From positions 15,462,892-15,526,891 of the forward strand of contig OX421964.1 of NCBI GenBank assembly GCA_949128115.1: a stretch of DNA of 64,000 bases. The letters are read 5' to 3'. The stretch comes from Anaspis maculata. Its lineage: Eukaryota; Arthropoda; Insecta; Coleoptera; Scraptiidae. The position numbers and the translations under genes are program-made. Positions 23,095 through 35,537 of the stretch are shown piece by piece. The notes under the pieces are model-generated. The model did not search any database. It was given only the letters and a program-made list of their open reading frames with translations, and was not told where the DNA came from. Within the stretch, counting starts at the first letter, position 1, and each line of letters opens with the position of its first letter.

Positions 23095-23288
23095 TAGAGA
23101 ATGGGTTCATTATCCTTGCCATGTGAAAATTTCTCTGCGATTGGATATGATGGGTCGTTTTCTTGAACGGTTCCCAAAGGGTTTTTGGAAGGAATAAAAA
23201 ACCGTTTTCAAGAAAACGACTAATCCACTCGCAGTGGAATTTTGACATAGCAATAAGGGATAATGATCCATTGATCTGTTATTCTCTA
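23095..23288. mobile_element. ~195-bp fold-back MITE
   Basis: Inverted arms include GTCGTTTTCTTGAACGG / CCGTTTTCAAGAAAACGAC and, outside them, GAGAATGG...CATTATCC against its inverse. Confidence 0.72.
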
Positions 23289-23289
23289 C

Positions 23290-24540
23290 CATTAACGAAT
23301 TGTGAAACTATAATAAACGACTCCTCAAGTTTAAAAATTAAAAAATATATACCTATCATCAAAATTGGAAGTTTTGAAGCGCTAGGATCCCAACCTTGAA
23401 ACGAAGCTTTAATTGACGATATTTACAATGAAATGATTTGGAAAAGGCTGATTCAAAGTTTTCCCGGAAAATTAAGATTTTCTCCGGCAAGAAGAAAACA
23501 CGTACGACTAAAACATGAAATTTTAGTCTGTAGTCCAGGATTTCCACCATTTCCCGGTCGGACGCTACGAATTTTCAAGGTTTTCCCATGCCATTGATTA
23601 CTCGATTTGGATGGCCATTGATCAGATTTTAACCAGAATGACGCGTCGTTCGGTGCTAGGCACTATAGGGAGAAGAAACTCGAGAAGAAATCCTTGCCTG
23701 AGGAATGAGATAAACTTACTTGAGAGAGGAACTTTTTTCGAAATATTCCGACTGAAATCGAAAGTGTATTGCATTAGTTTTTCGATTCCCTTGAGCTCCG
23801 CCACTTGAAACTCGTAAGCAAAGGAAATTGGTAAACAGATCTGTGTGATGGATCTGTGATATAAGATATACCTACGCTACTTTTTGATGTGTTTTGAATT
23901 AGCATATTTTATTCATAGGTGTTATAATGTATATGATCAATTATTGATAAACGTATTATTCATTATTTTTGGAGGAGGAATTTTTGAAATCGGACCAACG
24001 GTTTTCGATTCCTCCCTCCTGGAAAAACTCCAAATTTTCCAACCTCTGATCTCGTAAACAGATGTTCACCAATTTTTTTTTTGAGCAATATGTAACTGGT
24101 TCTTGGTCATTTCCCAACAATTTCTTTTCCCAATTTTCCCGTGATTTGCTGTAGGTAGAATAACAATGGCGATTTAGGGATGTGACGCAAGAGACTAAAA
24201 GAAGACTCTTAACATAGATCGGATCCCAGATAAATCATCTAAATGTCCGATATCACAAAATTATCAAATTCTATCAAATTTATAACGTAAATAAAATGCA
24301 AACCCAGTTAAGTACTTCAAGAAAAAAAAATTACCGGATGATAGCAAGATATATTCAAGTTTAAGCTTTTCAGAACAAAATACAATTTGTTATTAGCACG
24401 TCAAAATAAATATAATGAAGTATAACATAAAATATAAATGGATAATATATAGATATAAAACAATCACAGCCTTATGACTCAGGCGTAACAGTAAATCTGT
24501 CACTTAGAAATTCGTCTATCCTGTTATAAACTCCCTCACC
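23290..24540. other. No gene seen
   Basis: AT-rich sequence with short frames on both strands that carry no family motif. Confidence 0.4.
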
Positions 24541-24682
24541 GCTGGTTCAGCTAAAAGTTTATGAGAGAGTCAATTTTAATCTGAGTTAGTTGCTAAGCAA
24601 CTGGCCATGCTATTGGCTGTGTCATAGCATCTAACTCAGATTAAAGTTAAGTCGCTTATAAAGCTTTTGGTGGAACTTGCAG
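24541..24682. mobile_element. MITE family M2, copy 1
   Basis: Imperfect inverted repeat with GGTTCAGCTAAAAGTTTATG and AAAGCTTTTGGTGGAACTTG ends and a TTGGCTGTGTCAT interior. It resembles the element at 38282-38452. Confidence 0.6.
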
Positions 24683-25052
24683 TCAGTTAACAAACTTTCA
24701 AGTTTTTTTTCAAGTTGATTGGGTAGGTACATAATTTTTCTTCATTTTTTGTCAACAGCTTCAACTTTGAAAAAGCTTCCTGCTACCGAATCTCCTACAT
24801 TTTTTGCATATAGTCTTGACTACACTCTTCAGCAATATGAGGATCTTGTGTATCGTCGGAGAAACTCTATGAAAATTCGCATGATACGCTGTAAGGGCAG
24901 CTTCTCTGGTTCTCATTTGCCTCAGTCTTCAAATGGAAAAAATGGCTGAGGACAGAGTTGTGCTTAGTCTATTGATGTGGGCCAACCTTTTCAGATTTTG
25001 TTGTAGGTGCAGTCTTAAGAAATTTAGGGCGTTTTGAGTGGTACCTTTGATT

Positions 25053-25150
25053 TCAAAAGTAAGGTATTGTTTTCCCTTGATTTAGTTTTAGTCTGTTAGC
25101 CTCGAACCATTCATCTACTTCCAACAAGTCTATACTGATGCAATATACAT
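25053..25150 (-). pseudogene. LINE reverse-transcriptase scrap
   Basis: The minus-strand reading includes LLEVDEWFEANRLKLNQGKT, the segment just after the catalytic FADD motif in jockey/CR1-type reverse transcriptases. Neighbouring sequence does not continue the domain, so this is a short relic. It could be part of a longer degraded copy whose frames are lost. Confidence 0.45.
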
Positions 25151-25389
25151 CCTTATTGTAACGTGATGACTTCATGCCTCCAACCATTTTCAAAGTCTCT
25201 TTTGCTGCCACTTCTCGGATAACAATAGAATGTGTTGTGGTTGCTTTCTGATTTCTTAGGTAGTGTTTGAGTTGAATTTGGACTTGAAACCTGGTGAATG
25301 ATTCTTCAGATGTTGCAGTTGTTGTTCCATCCATATATGGTACCCAAGTTGGCTTAATGAAGTGTTGTGGCCAGGTTTGTTCCAATACA

Positions 25390-28300
25390 TTTCTCTTATT
25401 GTTGTTTATTATACACAGTGGTCTTGATTTGTATGGCTTGTGCCAGATAGATGGCCAGAGATGGGGGGTTCCATGTTGTCTTCATTCCTTTCCACTTTGT
25501 TTCCACTCATGTCATTGCGAAGATGTTGTCAATGTATGTTGATTACTGCTGATTATCCTGGTGATGTGACGGATTGAGGGCTCAGCAAACAAGTGGGTCG
25601 GGCCGAATTCTCACATCTTGGCTAGTAGCTCCATTGTCGGCTTTGGGTTTTCCAAAATGTTAGTGTTAAGTCACCTGCAACAAAGAAAGGCTTATTGATG
25701 CATCGGTTTTGAAGATATGACAAGCATTATTTCTCCAAGTGGCTCATGAACTCATAAATGCTCAGGATGATCAAGGAAGGAAGGAAATGAGAATACAAAA
25801 TATAGCTCCAAGACACCAAAACCAAGTGGGACAGCCTTTATTTTGGCTTGTAGAACACACTGTATATAGGTACCGGAACTAAGCGAAAAGAGTGTTAGCC
25901 CAAGTTTGTCTCAGTATACAAATAAATGTAAGCTATTATGCTGTATTCCCATCATGTTCTTTCATTGAAGTAATAGGATTTGCATTTTATTTCGGTTTTA
26001 AACATTTGATTCCCTATTTGGTACTCACCGAACTTGAATTTAATGTACCAATTTTTGTGCAATGGGGTACTTGCCAATGGAATAGATTCAGCTGGAAATA
26101 CTTTTGATTGCTAGTATAAGTGATAAGGGGACTCTACTGAGAATTTCCCAAAAATCCCGTCGTTTTCTACAGAAAAAAACGAATTTGAAAAATCCTCCTA
26201 AAAGCTTCGCGCCAGGACAGGGATTTTGAGTGGGGTTGGTCTGACTGTGTGACAATGGAACAAGGACGTCTATACTGACTGGACAGGAAGCTTCGCCGGT
26301 TTTGACGTAGAAAGGTGAAGCCGAGATTTGACAATCCCGACGGTCGAAGTGTTATTGTCCGCGACTGGTCCGCCACCCGTAACCATAGTCACGTTCAGTC
26401 GGAGCACGCTCGAAACTGTCGTTCAGAAGTTTGCTGCCAGGCCCGGTATGGGCCCGGTCTTGTAAAATGATAGCAGTTAGTCAATTACCTGCAACAAAAA
26501 GTGCGTTATGTTGCGGGGTCCGCTTGTTGCGAACACTATTGGGCTTGCGCGGCATAATCAACGATAATTCGCCATGGATGCACAAGAGGCTGGCGGCGTC
26601 CATCACGAATGTCACGATGACAATCCCGACGGTCACAGATTCAAATCAAGCTTCAAGATAGCGGCGAAGTTTCTTATCCAGCCAGTAGTATAGACATCCT
26701 TGCAATGGAATAATCAAGAATGTCAGGGATGTCACTGTGACACTGTCATTTTGAACATGATATCGCAAAACCGGTTTCCTATCGAATTCTCCTACCATGA
26801 GCATTTAGACAATAAAGTCGAACAAGGTTTCGAAGAAACTTACTCCAGAAACCTCTTATAACACTGTCTCAGTCGAGATAATTTATTTCCAGGGGAAAAT
26901 CTGGAGGATCACCAATAGCACAGAAATAAGAGGCTGAAAATGAACAGTGAGCTTTTATAGGTTCATCATTAGCATACAATTCCGGATAGGTAATACTTTA
27001 GAGCTACAAGAGATCCATGTGGGGAGGCGCGATGGATCTCCAAATAAAATGTAGGGAGCAGGAACACTGATGTCCGAAATGAAGCCAAGGGTCAGCCAGG
27101 TCAGAGCACGGGTGACAAACATGCGAAAGGCCTTTAGGTGGACAGCACTGAAGACTAAAGAAAGAGACTAGTTAGGTTGAACAAGAAATGAATGAAACGA
27201 GTAGGTACTTACCGCGTAGATCAAAGCCTCGATCAAAGCAGTCAAAGGCAAAAAAAGGGCACAGGAAGAAATTACGGTCGGCGGTTTGACGTTGTCAGTC
27301 AGACTCAGATCTTGTTGTTTGAAAACGGCACCTTGGCGACGTTATATCATTGCCAACCCAACGAGGAAAAAGAGTCCTTCTATGTTCTATATCTAATATA
27401 TTTGTGACGTCACAAATATATTTTTAAAACACGCATTGCGGCCGCAATTTTGGGAATTTAGGAAAAAGAAAAAATACGGGTACATTATTTTTGACCATAC
27501 TATCGATTAAGCCAATAAAAAAAAATTAGGCAAGTACCCCATTGGGCATGAAGGATTCCAATTCGAAATAGTGTCGGGCGAACATGATGCAAGTCTGCAA
27601 CTTTCTTGGTTGGCCCGGAAAATCAAAAATCCGTGTTGGCTGGCTCGTCCAACACCGTCAACACAACACTACGTGCCAGGGGGCCACGGCCCATTCACGG
27701 CCACGTGCCCAACTGAAGCCCTGTTGCCACATACTTTTAATGCTTTTCCACTCAGTGATACCAAACGTTTAACAATGAAGAATCTGTCGGGCGAACATTC
27801 TGTCGGGTGGAAATTTGTCGGGCGAAAATACCTGAATCGCTGACAGCAGCAGTAGTGACAGAGCGTGACAGTTTAACTGTCAATGCCTATGCTGTCATTG
27901 GCCGGCCGATGGGTGCGTTCAGCAGGTTCCGTTCACCGGTTCCATTTTCCGTCCGACTCAAGACTCAAGCAATGGACCTTTTCAATAAAGACGGCTCTCT
28001 CGCACGATTTATGTCCACCCCCACATAGCCGCAGTGTGGTGCCGCGCACATCTCTGTCGAGCCAGTGCGCAGAATATTTGAAAAAGTTCGTTCATAACAA
28101 ACGGAGTTTCCCTTGGAGATATTCGGCGCCGTTATAGCTAGACCAGACCCCACAGCTGCGCGGTACGAACGCGCACGCATCTGCTTCTCTTTTCTGAAAA
28201 GGTCCATGAACGTACCGATACCGTTTTACTACTTGTGAATCTTCTGATGAAAATCTACATTTACCACGAGAGTTTCACGCATACCGCATTCCTGTGAACG

Positions 28301-29105
28301 TGAACCCAGAGCTACAGTCCTTTTTTATTTTTAACCCATCTGCACCACAATGATGGGCTTTAAAAAAAATGGACTGTGGCAGTCTGTAGGGTCCGTAGAT
28401 TGCATACCATAAATCCACGTTTACCATCACGAACATCACTTCAGCGCATACATGAGAACGCATACCTGCAAAGCGCGGTAATTTCAATTTTGACGCACGA
28501 AGTGTCACTGTCAATGGCAACTGTCAATCAATAATCGAAATGTAAACAAACAACAAACATAACCTCCTATAACCATTCAACATAAATTATTGTTCAGAAT
28601 GAAAAGTTACGTGCCGTATGGCAGAAAGACGCAGAAAAGATTCAGGTGATACGAAACACAACGAGCTGCAAGGCGATCGACGAAACAAGAGCGTTATTTG
28701 GTTAGATATCTGTCGAAACGTCAAATCGACGCCAAGCGCTGTCAGCTGAAATTTGCGTGACATTACACACGCACACCGTATTACAGTGTTGTCAACTTAT
28801 TGTCGTGATATAGATATGGCAACGTCCTACTATCACAGGTATGCGCAGAAGCCTTTCGGGAAACGTGGATTGTCGCAAATTGACGTGACAGCTCGGCACA
28901 GAAATGCGCATTGCGCTGTTGCCACATCAGGCGTGCTTGCAACGTTGCCATAGTGGGTGCCGAGGAGGCGCCATGTTCCCGCGACCTATACAGAATCAGA
29001 AATCTACCTGTCAGGTTTCGTCACTGAAGGCGGTACATTCCCGATTCAGAGTTGGCAGGTCAAAATAAAACTGTCAGAAGTGATAGTTAGCCTGTGAATC
29101 ATGTG
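25390..29105. other. No gene supported; scattered repeat motifs
   Basis: TGTCGGGCGAA motifs cluster at 27568-27830. The stretch 28928-28985 (GCAACGTTGCCATAG, GGGTGCC) recurs at about 44487-44540. Open frames up to 90 codons carry no recognised domain. Confidence 0.4.
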
Positions 29106-29111
29106 GGAAGT

Positions 29112-29865
29112 ATTTTAATAAGGTATTTTAATAAATAGTGACAAAAGAAAATTTCACTTAGGTATACCTTTCTGCCGCCAAAAACTAATGAAATGGAGAA
29201 AATATTTTTTAGGACTTTCAATATGTTGCTCAACTAATCAAGGAGACCATTATCAGCAATTTTCAGCTGTATCGAAACTTGACCGCCTGTTTGATTGAAC
29301 AGTTTCCAAAACAATGTCACTTACATCTGTTTGCCGCCAAAAAACAAGGTAGCGGACATAGGATTACTTAGGACTTTTAGTATGCTGCTCAACTGACCGA
29401 AGAGACGTAATATTTTCACCTGTATCAAAACTTCAACTCGTATTTTATTAAATAGTAACAAAAAAAAGTCACCTATACCTTTCTGCCGCCAAAAAACGAT
29501 GAAACGAACATAGGATTTTTGAGGACTTTTAGTATGTTGTTCAACTGACAAAGGAGACCAGTTCTAGCAATTTTCAGCTGTACTGAAACTCCAACTCGTA
29601 TTTAAATAAATAGTTTCCAAAATAATGCCATTTGAACATTTTTGCCGCCAAAAACCAATGAAGCGGAGAGAGTTTTTTTAAGACTTTCAATATGTTGTTC
29701 AACTGACCGAGAAGATAATTTTCGCAAGTTTTCAGCTGTATTGAAACTTCAACGCGTATTTTAATAAATCCTAAATAATCCTAAAACAATGTCACTTACA
29801 CCTTTTTGCCGCCAAAAACCGATGAAGCAGACATAGGATTTTTTTTAGGACTTTCAGTATGTGGC
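29112..29865 (+). repeat. Satellite-like tandem array, five ~160-bp units
   Basis: The marker CTGCCGCCAAAAA (or TTTGCCGCCAAAAA) recurs at about 29172, 29331, 29484, 29643 and 29809, a spacing of 153-166 bp. Each unit also contains AGGACTTTxAxTATG, a CTCAACTGACxxAxGAGA-like block and TTTTCAGCTGTAT. Units are clearly diverged from each other. Confidence 0.85.
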
Positions 29866-30657
29866 TAAGGGGTTAAAGTGGAAGCGTTCCACCAATTTTC
29901 AGATCTACGTTATTTTTTTCCAGGTCGAAACCTAAAATACCTGGGGTACATGCGCAAATGGCAGGTGTACCAGACTTGGAGCTAGGTGGAAATCACCCAT
30001 GTGAGTCGGGTATTTTTACCGCGTAGGTGATAAATATCAATCGGGTATTTACCCGGTATTTTCCCGAGCGATATTTACCCACCCTACCCAGTTTGACAGG
30101 AAAGTTGACACTGTTGGCAGCTCGGTTGACAGTGTTGACGGTTGAAGGTTGAATGATTTTTTTTCCAAGTTCCAAGGCTTTATAAACATAACTTCCAAAG
30201 CACTTATTACCTATTATTTTGCTGCTGTGAGGAAAAATGATATACCTACCCTATTAAGAGACCTGATTTTGGGTAAATACCGGGTATTTACCCTTGAATA
30301 TAAAAACCCGGGTATTTTACATCACTGCGTCAGCCATTTTAGTGAAGATGTCAAATTACTCAAATTTGCGCACATTGTCACGCGTCGTGGTGCGTGGATA
30401 ATTATTATTAATAGAGGAAAATTTGAGAATTAATTTTCAACCTCGTCGTACGGGGCATCAGTCATCAGCCATATCCATCCCGAGATCCATCGTAAAAAGA
30501 AAAAGTTCCAAGGCTCTAGGTTCATTTCCCGAGGAGGAGTACAATTTCTTTATTTCTACACGAACAGACAAACAGACAGACAAACCGGCCATATAAGCGT
30601 AATTTTCTATTGGAAATGCGCTAAAAACACCCGGTATAAGTGCCCAACTTGTCTTAC

Positions 30658-30820
30658 CTTCTGTACCTAGGTTGAAGACCGAGGCCAGTTTCGCAGTTTC
30701 TCTTAAGTCCGTCTCTGAATAATTATGCTGGTAGGTGGTAGGTGCATGGTTACTGGTTGTTGGCTCCATAGACTCCATAGACTGTTGGCTCGAGAGGGCA
30801 GCACCACCGGCACAACCCAT
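30658..30820 (-). CDS. Candidate first exon of a minus-strand gene
   Basis: An ATG in good context (CAACGATGG) opens a 54-codon reading ending at donor AAG|GTAAGA. The peptide starts MGCAGGAALSS; Gly2-Cys3 is the form of N-myristoylated and palmitoylated proteins. It continues with a Ser/Thr/Gln-rich stretch and ends ASVFNLGTE. I do not recognise the protein and no following exon was found toward lower coordinates, so this rests on the start context, donor and composition only. Confidence 0.4.
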
Positions 30821-31095
30821 CGTTGTCAGTTTGTCACTTTTGCCTTTTGTTTTGTTGGTTGTTGCTTTTCGACGTTGGCTGATGAATTTCGCTAGAAGAA
30901 TTCTCTGATTCCTGGATAAATAAATTTAACGTTTCCTGTTGGTATTCGGTCGAATGCGAAGTCGCGTAAGTCAAGTGAATGGTGAGTGACTGATGACCCT
31001 GGTGACGGTGACCACTGACGGACCATCTAGATCTCGATCTAGATCTCCTTGGACCATTTATTTTGCTATTTTGCATCCGTTGGCCGTTATTGCCA

Positions 31096-31158
31096 TGGTG
31101 AGTCAACAGGATTTCGGGATTCGAGATCGGAAAGTCGGGAAGAGCCACAAAGGAGGTA
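31096..31158 (+). CDS. Candidate first exon of a plus-strand gene
   Basis: ATG in strong context (GCCATGG) opens MVSQQDFGIRDRKVGKSHKG, ending at a consensus donor GGAG|GTAAGT. The same frame is open upstream to an ATG at 30993 with an RSRSRS stretch, so the start may be earlier. Not recognised. It faces away from the minus-strand exon at 30658-30820, with about 275 bp or less between start codons: an arrangement expected of a shared promoter. A GTGAGT right after the ATG is a competing donor. Confidence 0.33.
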
Positions 31159-31651
31159 AGTTTTTCGAGAAGTTTTCACTTTTCCGACAACCCCCTCCTT
31201 CCACCATGCACCAACATGAAAGGAAATTCCGTGGAAATTCGAGGGAAAAGTATTGTGATTGTGTTGAAAAGCCTTGAGGTTTATTATTTCGTTACTGATA
31301 CAGGTTTTTCGTGTTTTCTCGTGATTTTTTGGCATAAATTTCGGATTTTCTAAATGTTTTTAACCCTGTTTTCAACGATCTCCAGTCCTCCAGTCGTTAG
31401 GTTTACTTAGGTAATGTACGTAGGTACCTAGATACTGTTATTTGAGATTTCTCAGAAAATTGAAAGAAAAATCGAGACTTTCGGATCCGAGTTCGCGGAT
31501 CCGACCTTACTAACACACTGTGCTAACACATTACCATTGTTACATTACCTATTCTACTTACATGTCTTGTGAAATTTATTTTGTTTGCATCTCGGTTTAC
31601 ATCCACTCTCTTTTTCAAAACACAGGTGTATGTATTGAGAATTGGGGGTTA
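31159..31651. other. No gene seen
   Basis: Possible start of an intron of the plus-strand candidate gene; no conserved frame. Confidence 0.35.
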
Positions 31652-34213
31652 GTCCAGTAAAATAAGGATTTAACTTGGAACAAATTAGGGGCAGGATGAA
31701 AAAAATATGGCGATGTAGAGAATGAAAAACTGAATAAGAAAAACCAAAGTTTCATTTCCAGTCATCCCGGGGACCATGGAAAAAAAAAATGGAGAAGATG
31801 GAAAAACATGCGCCGCGATCTTTCTTTTGAAACGGTTAGAGAACGGTGAGAGATGTGTGAAAACTGTCGGGGACAAAGTTGTAAGGAATTCAATAATCTA
31901 CAAAAAAGTCCCTGGATGCATATGTCTAACTTCTTCAGTTTAGCCGTTTATTGCAGTCAAAGTTGCGCGCCGGTCTAGTGACGTGGAAAAACTGTCCGCG
32001 TGACCTTCCTTCTTAGATGCTGTGAGAACGACTAGAGATATCAAAAAATTGTGAGCGACAAAGTTGTAGAGAATTGAATGCTCCACTAGAAAATCTTCAT
32101 GGCCAATTATTATCTTCTCTAGTTTAGCCGTGAACCACGTTTGAAGTTGCGCGACAATCCTGTTGATAAAGTGTTTTTTCTGGAAAACTTACAAAAACCC
32201 TAGACTCGTTGAAAAAACTATGACAATGTAGAGGATTAAAAACTGGGTCTAAAAAACCAAAGTTTCATTTCACACCGTTTCGAGAAACCTGAGAAAAAAA
32301 AAAGAAAAACTTGAAAAATAGTGATTTGCACTCGCAGCTTCCCCATTGGATACTGAAATAAACGTGATAAATATGGAAAATCTGAACAAACTAGCTTGTG
32401 GAGGATTAAATGATCTATAGAAAATCCCGTGATGTCATTTATGCATCTTTGTCAACTTAGCTGCGGAGCGCTATCATAGTTGGGGTACATGACTCGTGAC
32501 GCGTCGCATATGTGGTGAAACTGGCACGACGTTGCGATCATTGTTTAATTGATTATAAAACATGATTGAATGATTTGAAAAAATTGCGTACTTTGTTTAA
32601 CGTCTGGGTAGCTACTTATTGTTAGAATTATCATTGTAGTCATCATCATCGTCTTCCGAAACGACAATGCAGGAAGCGTGAGAACAGGTGGTTCCACGGC
32701 AGTGGTGGCAAAACTTGGTACACTTGAGGTCAGCTTTTCTGCATCCACAAAGCTTCTCGCAGTTTTTAAAGCATCTGCAGGAAATCAGCCGTAGCAGATT
32801 TTCGAGAGCTACGTTATCCTGGGTTCTAATAGGCATCAACAGAGAAATGTTTAATTTCCAACCTCATTGCTCAGGTGGACAGTTGTTGTTGTTGTTGTTG
32901 TTGAATGATCATTGTTCATCAGAAATCAGTTGAAAAACATCTCATTATCTAACGTGAATCACGTTTTTCAATTATTATACATATTGTGTTACAAAATACG
33001 AGTACTTTCTCAGTTTTAAGCCTGAGTGCCACGATACTTTTTTCGTACTATTTCGATTCTATAAATATATGATTAGAAACGACAAATTCAGAAATTCCCT
33101 AGCAACCTAGTCTCTCGTCCTAGATTTCTAGAATGAAAATATGACGAAAATAGTACAGTGACACTCACGACTTCAATTTTGCCAAACAAGAAACTTTATA
33201 CATAACAAAGCGTTCATCCGCGGAGTTACATTTCCAACAATAGTTACCAGACGTTCAACAAAGCACGCAATTTTTTCAAATCATTTAATCATGTTTTATA
33301 ATCAATTGAACAATGACCGCAACGTCGTGCCAGTTTGACCACATATGCGACGCGTCACTAGTCATGTACCCCAACGTTGATAGCGCTCCGCAGCTAAGTC
33401 GACAAAGATGCATACATGTCACCACGGCATTTTCTATAGATGATTTAATCCTCTACAAGCTAGTTTGTTCAGATTTTCCATATTTATTACGTTTATTTCA
33501 GTATTCACTAAGGAAGCTGAGAGTGCAAATCACTATTTTCCAACTTTTCCTTTTTTTTTTTCTTGGATTTCCCAAAACGGTGTGAAATGAAACTTTGGTT
33601 TTTTAGATCCAGTTTTTCATCCTCTACATTGTCATAGTTTTTTCATCGAGTCTAGGGTTTTTGTAAGTTTTCTAGAAGAACCACTTTATCAACAGGATTG
33701 TCACGCAACTTCGAACGTGGTTCACAGCTGAACTAGAAGTGATAATAATTGGCCTTGAAGATTTTCTAGTGAAGCATTCAATTCTCTACAACTTTGTCGC
33801 TCACAATTTTTTGATATCTCTTGTCGTTCTCACAGCATCCAAGAAGAAAGGTCACGCGGACAGTTTTTCCACTTCACTAGACCGGCGCGCAACTTTGACT
33901 GCGATAAACGGCTAAACCAAAGAAGTTAGACATATGCCTCCAGGGACTTTTTTGTAGATTATTGAATTCCCTACAACTTTGTCCCTGACAGTTTTTACAC
34001 ATCTTTCACCGTTCTCTCACCGTTTCAAAAGAAAGATCGCGGCGCATGTTTTTCCATTTTCTCCATTTTTTTTCCATGGTTCCCGGGATGACTGGAAATA
34101 GAAGTTTGGTTTTTCTTATTCAGTTTTTCATTCTCTACATCGTCATATTTTTTTCATCCTGCCCCTAATTTGTTCCAACTTTGGCCTAAAAATCGCCTCA
34201 TTTTACTGGACTA
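31652..34213. mobile_element. 2.56-kb palindromic element C
   Basis: Ends AGTCCAGTAAAATAAGG and, inverted, AGTCCAGTAAAATGAGG. Arms of about 955 bp (31652-32607 and 33247-34213) are closely matched inverted repeats around a 0.64-kb core with a CXC-domain fragment. The first 300 bp of the arms match the small element at 8824-9212, so both belong to one family. Confidence 0.87.
32612..32839 (-). pseudogene. CXC (tesmin/TSO1-like) domain fragment in the core of element C
   Basis: A 75-residue minus-strand frame has ENLLRLISCRCFKNC, CGCRKADLKC and FCHHCRGTTC, the repeated Cys pattern of CXC domains that bind zinc and often DNA. An acidic tail (SEDDDDDYN) and a stop follow, so this is the natural C-terminus of a larger protein whose rest is missing. 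From memory, the LLxLIxCxC form is what I associate with the same unnamed metazoan repeat proteins seen in palindrome A. It starts inside the core and its 5' side runs into unique, non-coding sequence. Confidence 0.6.
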
Positions 34214-34394
34214 GGTGCTGGTGGGTATGAAATGGAAAGAAACAAAACTAAAAAGCGAAAACCAGTAAGAAAATAATAAAACTACGGGACCAGGGAGCGA
34301 ATTGAGGCGTGGGTGGGTAAGAAATTTGAAGATCTAAACTAAACATGTACAGAAAAAAGCAAAAATGGGCGACAGGGTCAATTTTGTGCTCGAT

Positions 34395-34620
34395 GTAGGA
34401 CGGGAGAATGCGGTTTGGTTACGTTGACTATTCCATTTTCGCACTTGAACATCGCCCAGTTTCCTCACTCGTCCGAGCACTCGTCGCCATGGTAACCACT
34501 CCATTCTCGCTGTTCTTTTTTTGACAACGTCACTTGTCACAATTGTCAACGTTTGATAGCTGGCCGACAGCTGGCTGCGTACTACATTGCTTACTGCAGG
34601 TTATTGTGCCTTTCAAAGTG
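34395..34620 (+). repeat. Dispersed repeat, copy 1 (second copy at 41735-41962)
   Basis: Shared blocks in the same order: CCATTTTCGCACTTGAACATC, CTCGTCGCCATGGTAACCA, TTCTCGCTGTT, ACTGTCAACGTTTGA and GCAGGTTATT with TGCCTTTCAAAG. The CCATTTTCGC block here is quoted from the shared core only. Non-coding. Confidence 0.78.
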
Positions 34621-35194
34621 TATGCTGTAAAGTTTTCTTCTTTTTTGTTATGCGGCGTTTACCGCGTTTCGAGCCGCGTTTATTACAAACCATGGGCATT
34701 GCTGACATACGCAATAGTAGTTTTCATCAGGTCTAGAGCGCGCATGCTCACGTTTCTTGCCGGTCGGCAAAAATTTGACTTTTGCGTGCTTGCCAGACTC
34801 TCGCAGCTCTGTAATCACTCTCCCCACTCTATACCTCTGGTGCTAGCCGACCCGAACTGTCAAATCTTGCGCATGCCCACCGAAACACAAAATTTTCATG
34901 AAAACTACTATTGCAATCACCGTCGCACCATTGTGTCGCACCTTGCTGGTGATGATGGTGAAGCATGCGAGCAAGTATTGTTGGTTGCCTATATCACTTG
35001 AGCGGAAATAAAGTACGCCACAAAAACTGTGCAGTTGTTTTTCTAGTTGGCTATAGAAGCTATGCGAAAAATGTGAAAATCGAGTTGAAAATGCATGTTT
35101 TACACAAAGCGCAGTACGTTATTGCCGTGAAAAAAAAAACACAAGTATGAATTGAAAATCAAATAGAGAAATTACAAGCGTCAACTACCTATTT

Positions 35195-35440
35195 TTTGCG
35201 ACTTTCTTTTCATGCGTTGTTATCATTTTTTTTTGTGCTCTTCCCCTTATTTCTTTTCATCATTTCATTCCTTCTTTTCACGCATCGACTGCCTTTTTTT
35301 GCGAGTTTTTTCCCGTTTTGTTTTTTTTTTACGATTGTTCGCGCGATTTCTAGCCCTGTTTCTTGTTTTACGACGCGTTCTTTTCAGCTTCTCCCCGCCC
35401 AACACCCATTTGAAGGGTCTAAATTTGGTAGCAGTTCCGG
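35195..35440 (+). repeat. Pyrimidine-rich dispersed repeat, copy 1 (second copy at 44560-44870)
   Basis: Shared TTTCATGCGTTGTTAT / TTCCATGCGTTATTAT, CGACTGCCTTTTTTT and CAACACCC blocks in order. Open frames rich in Phe, Leu and Ser come from the T-rich composition. Confidence 0.7.
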
Positions 35441-35537
35441 ACTGTTGGCAACTCTGCTGTGACCAGGGTTGGAAAATATGATATTTATATAAATATCAAA
35501 ATATCATAATATCAGATATTTATTGATATATTCGATA

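Noticed and set aside
29112..29865. CRISPR-like spaced repeats
   Set aside because: The whole ~160-bp unit is repeated, not a short repeat with unique spacers; the genome is eukaryotic.
34534..35001. 155-codon plus-strand frame
   Set aside because: Starts inside a dispersed repeat; no motif and no coding-like conservation in the second repeat copy at 41.7-42.0 kb.
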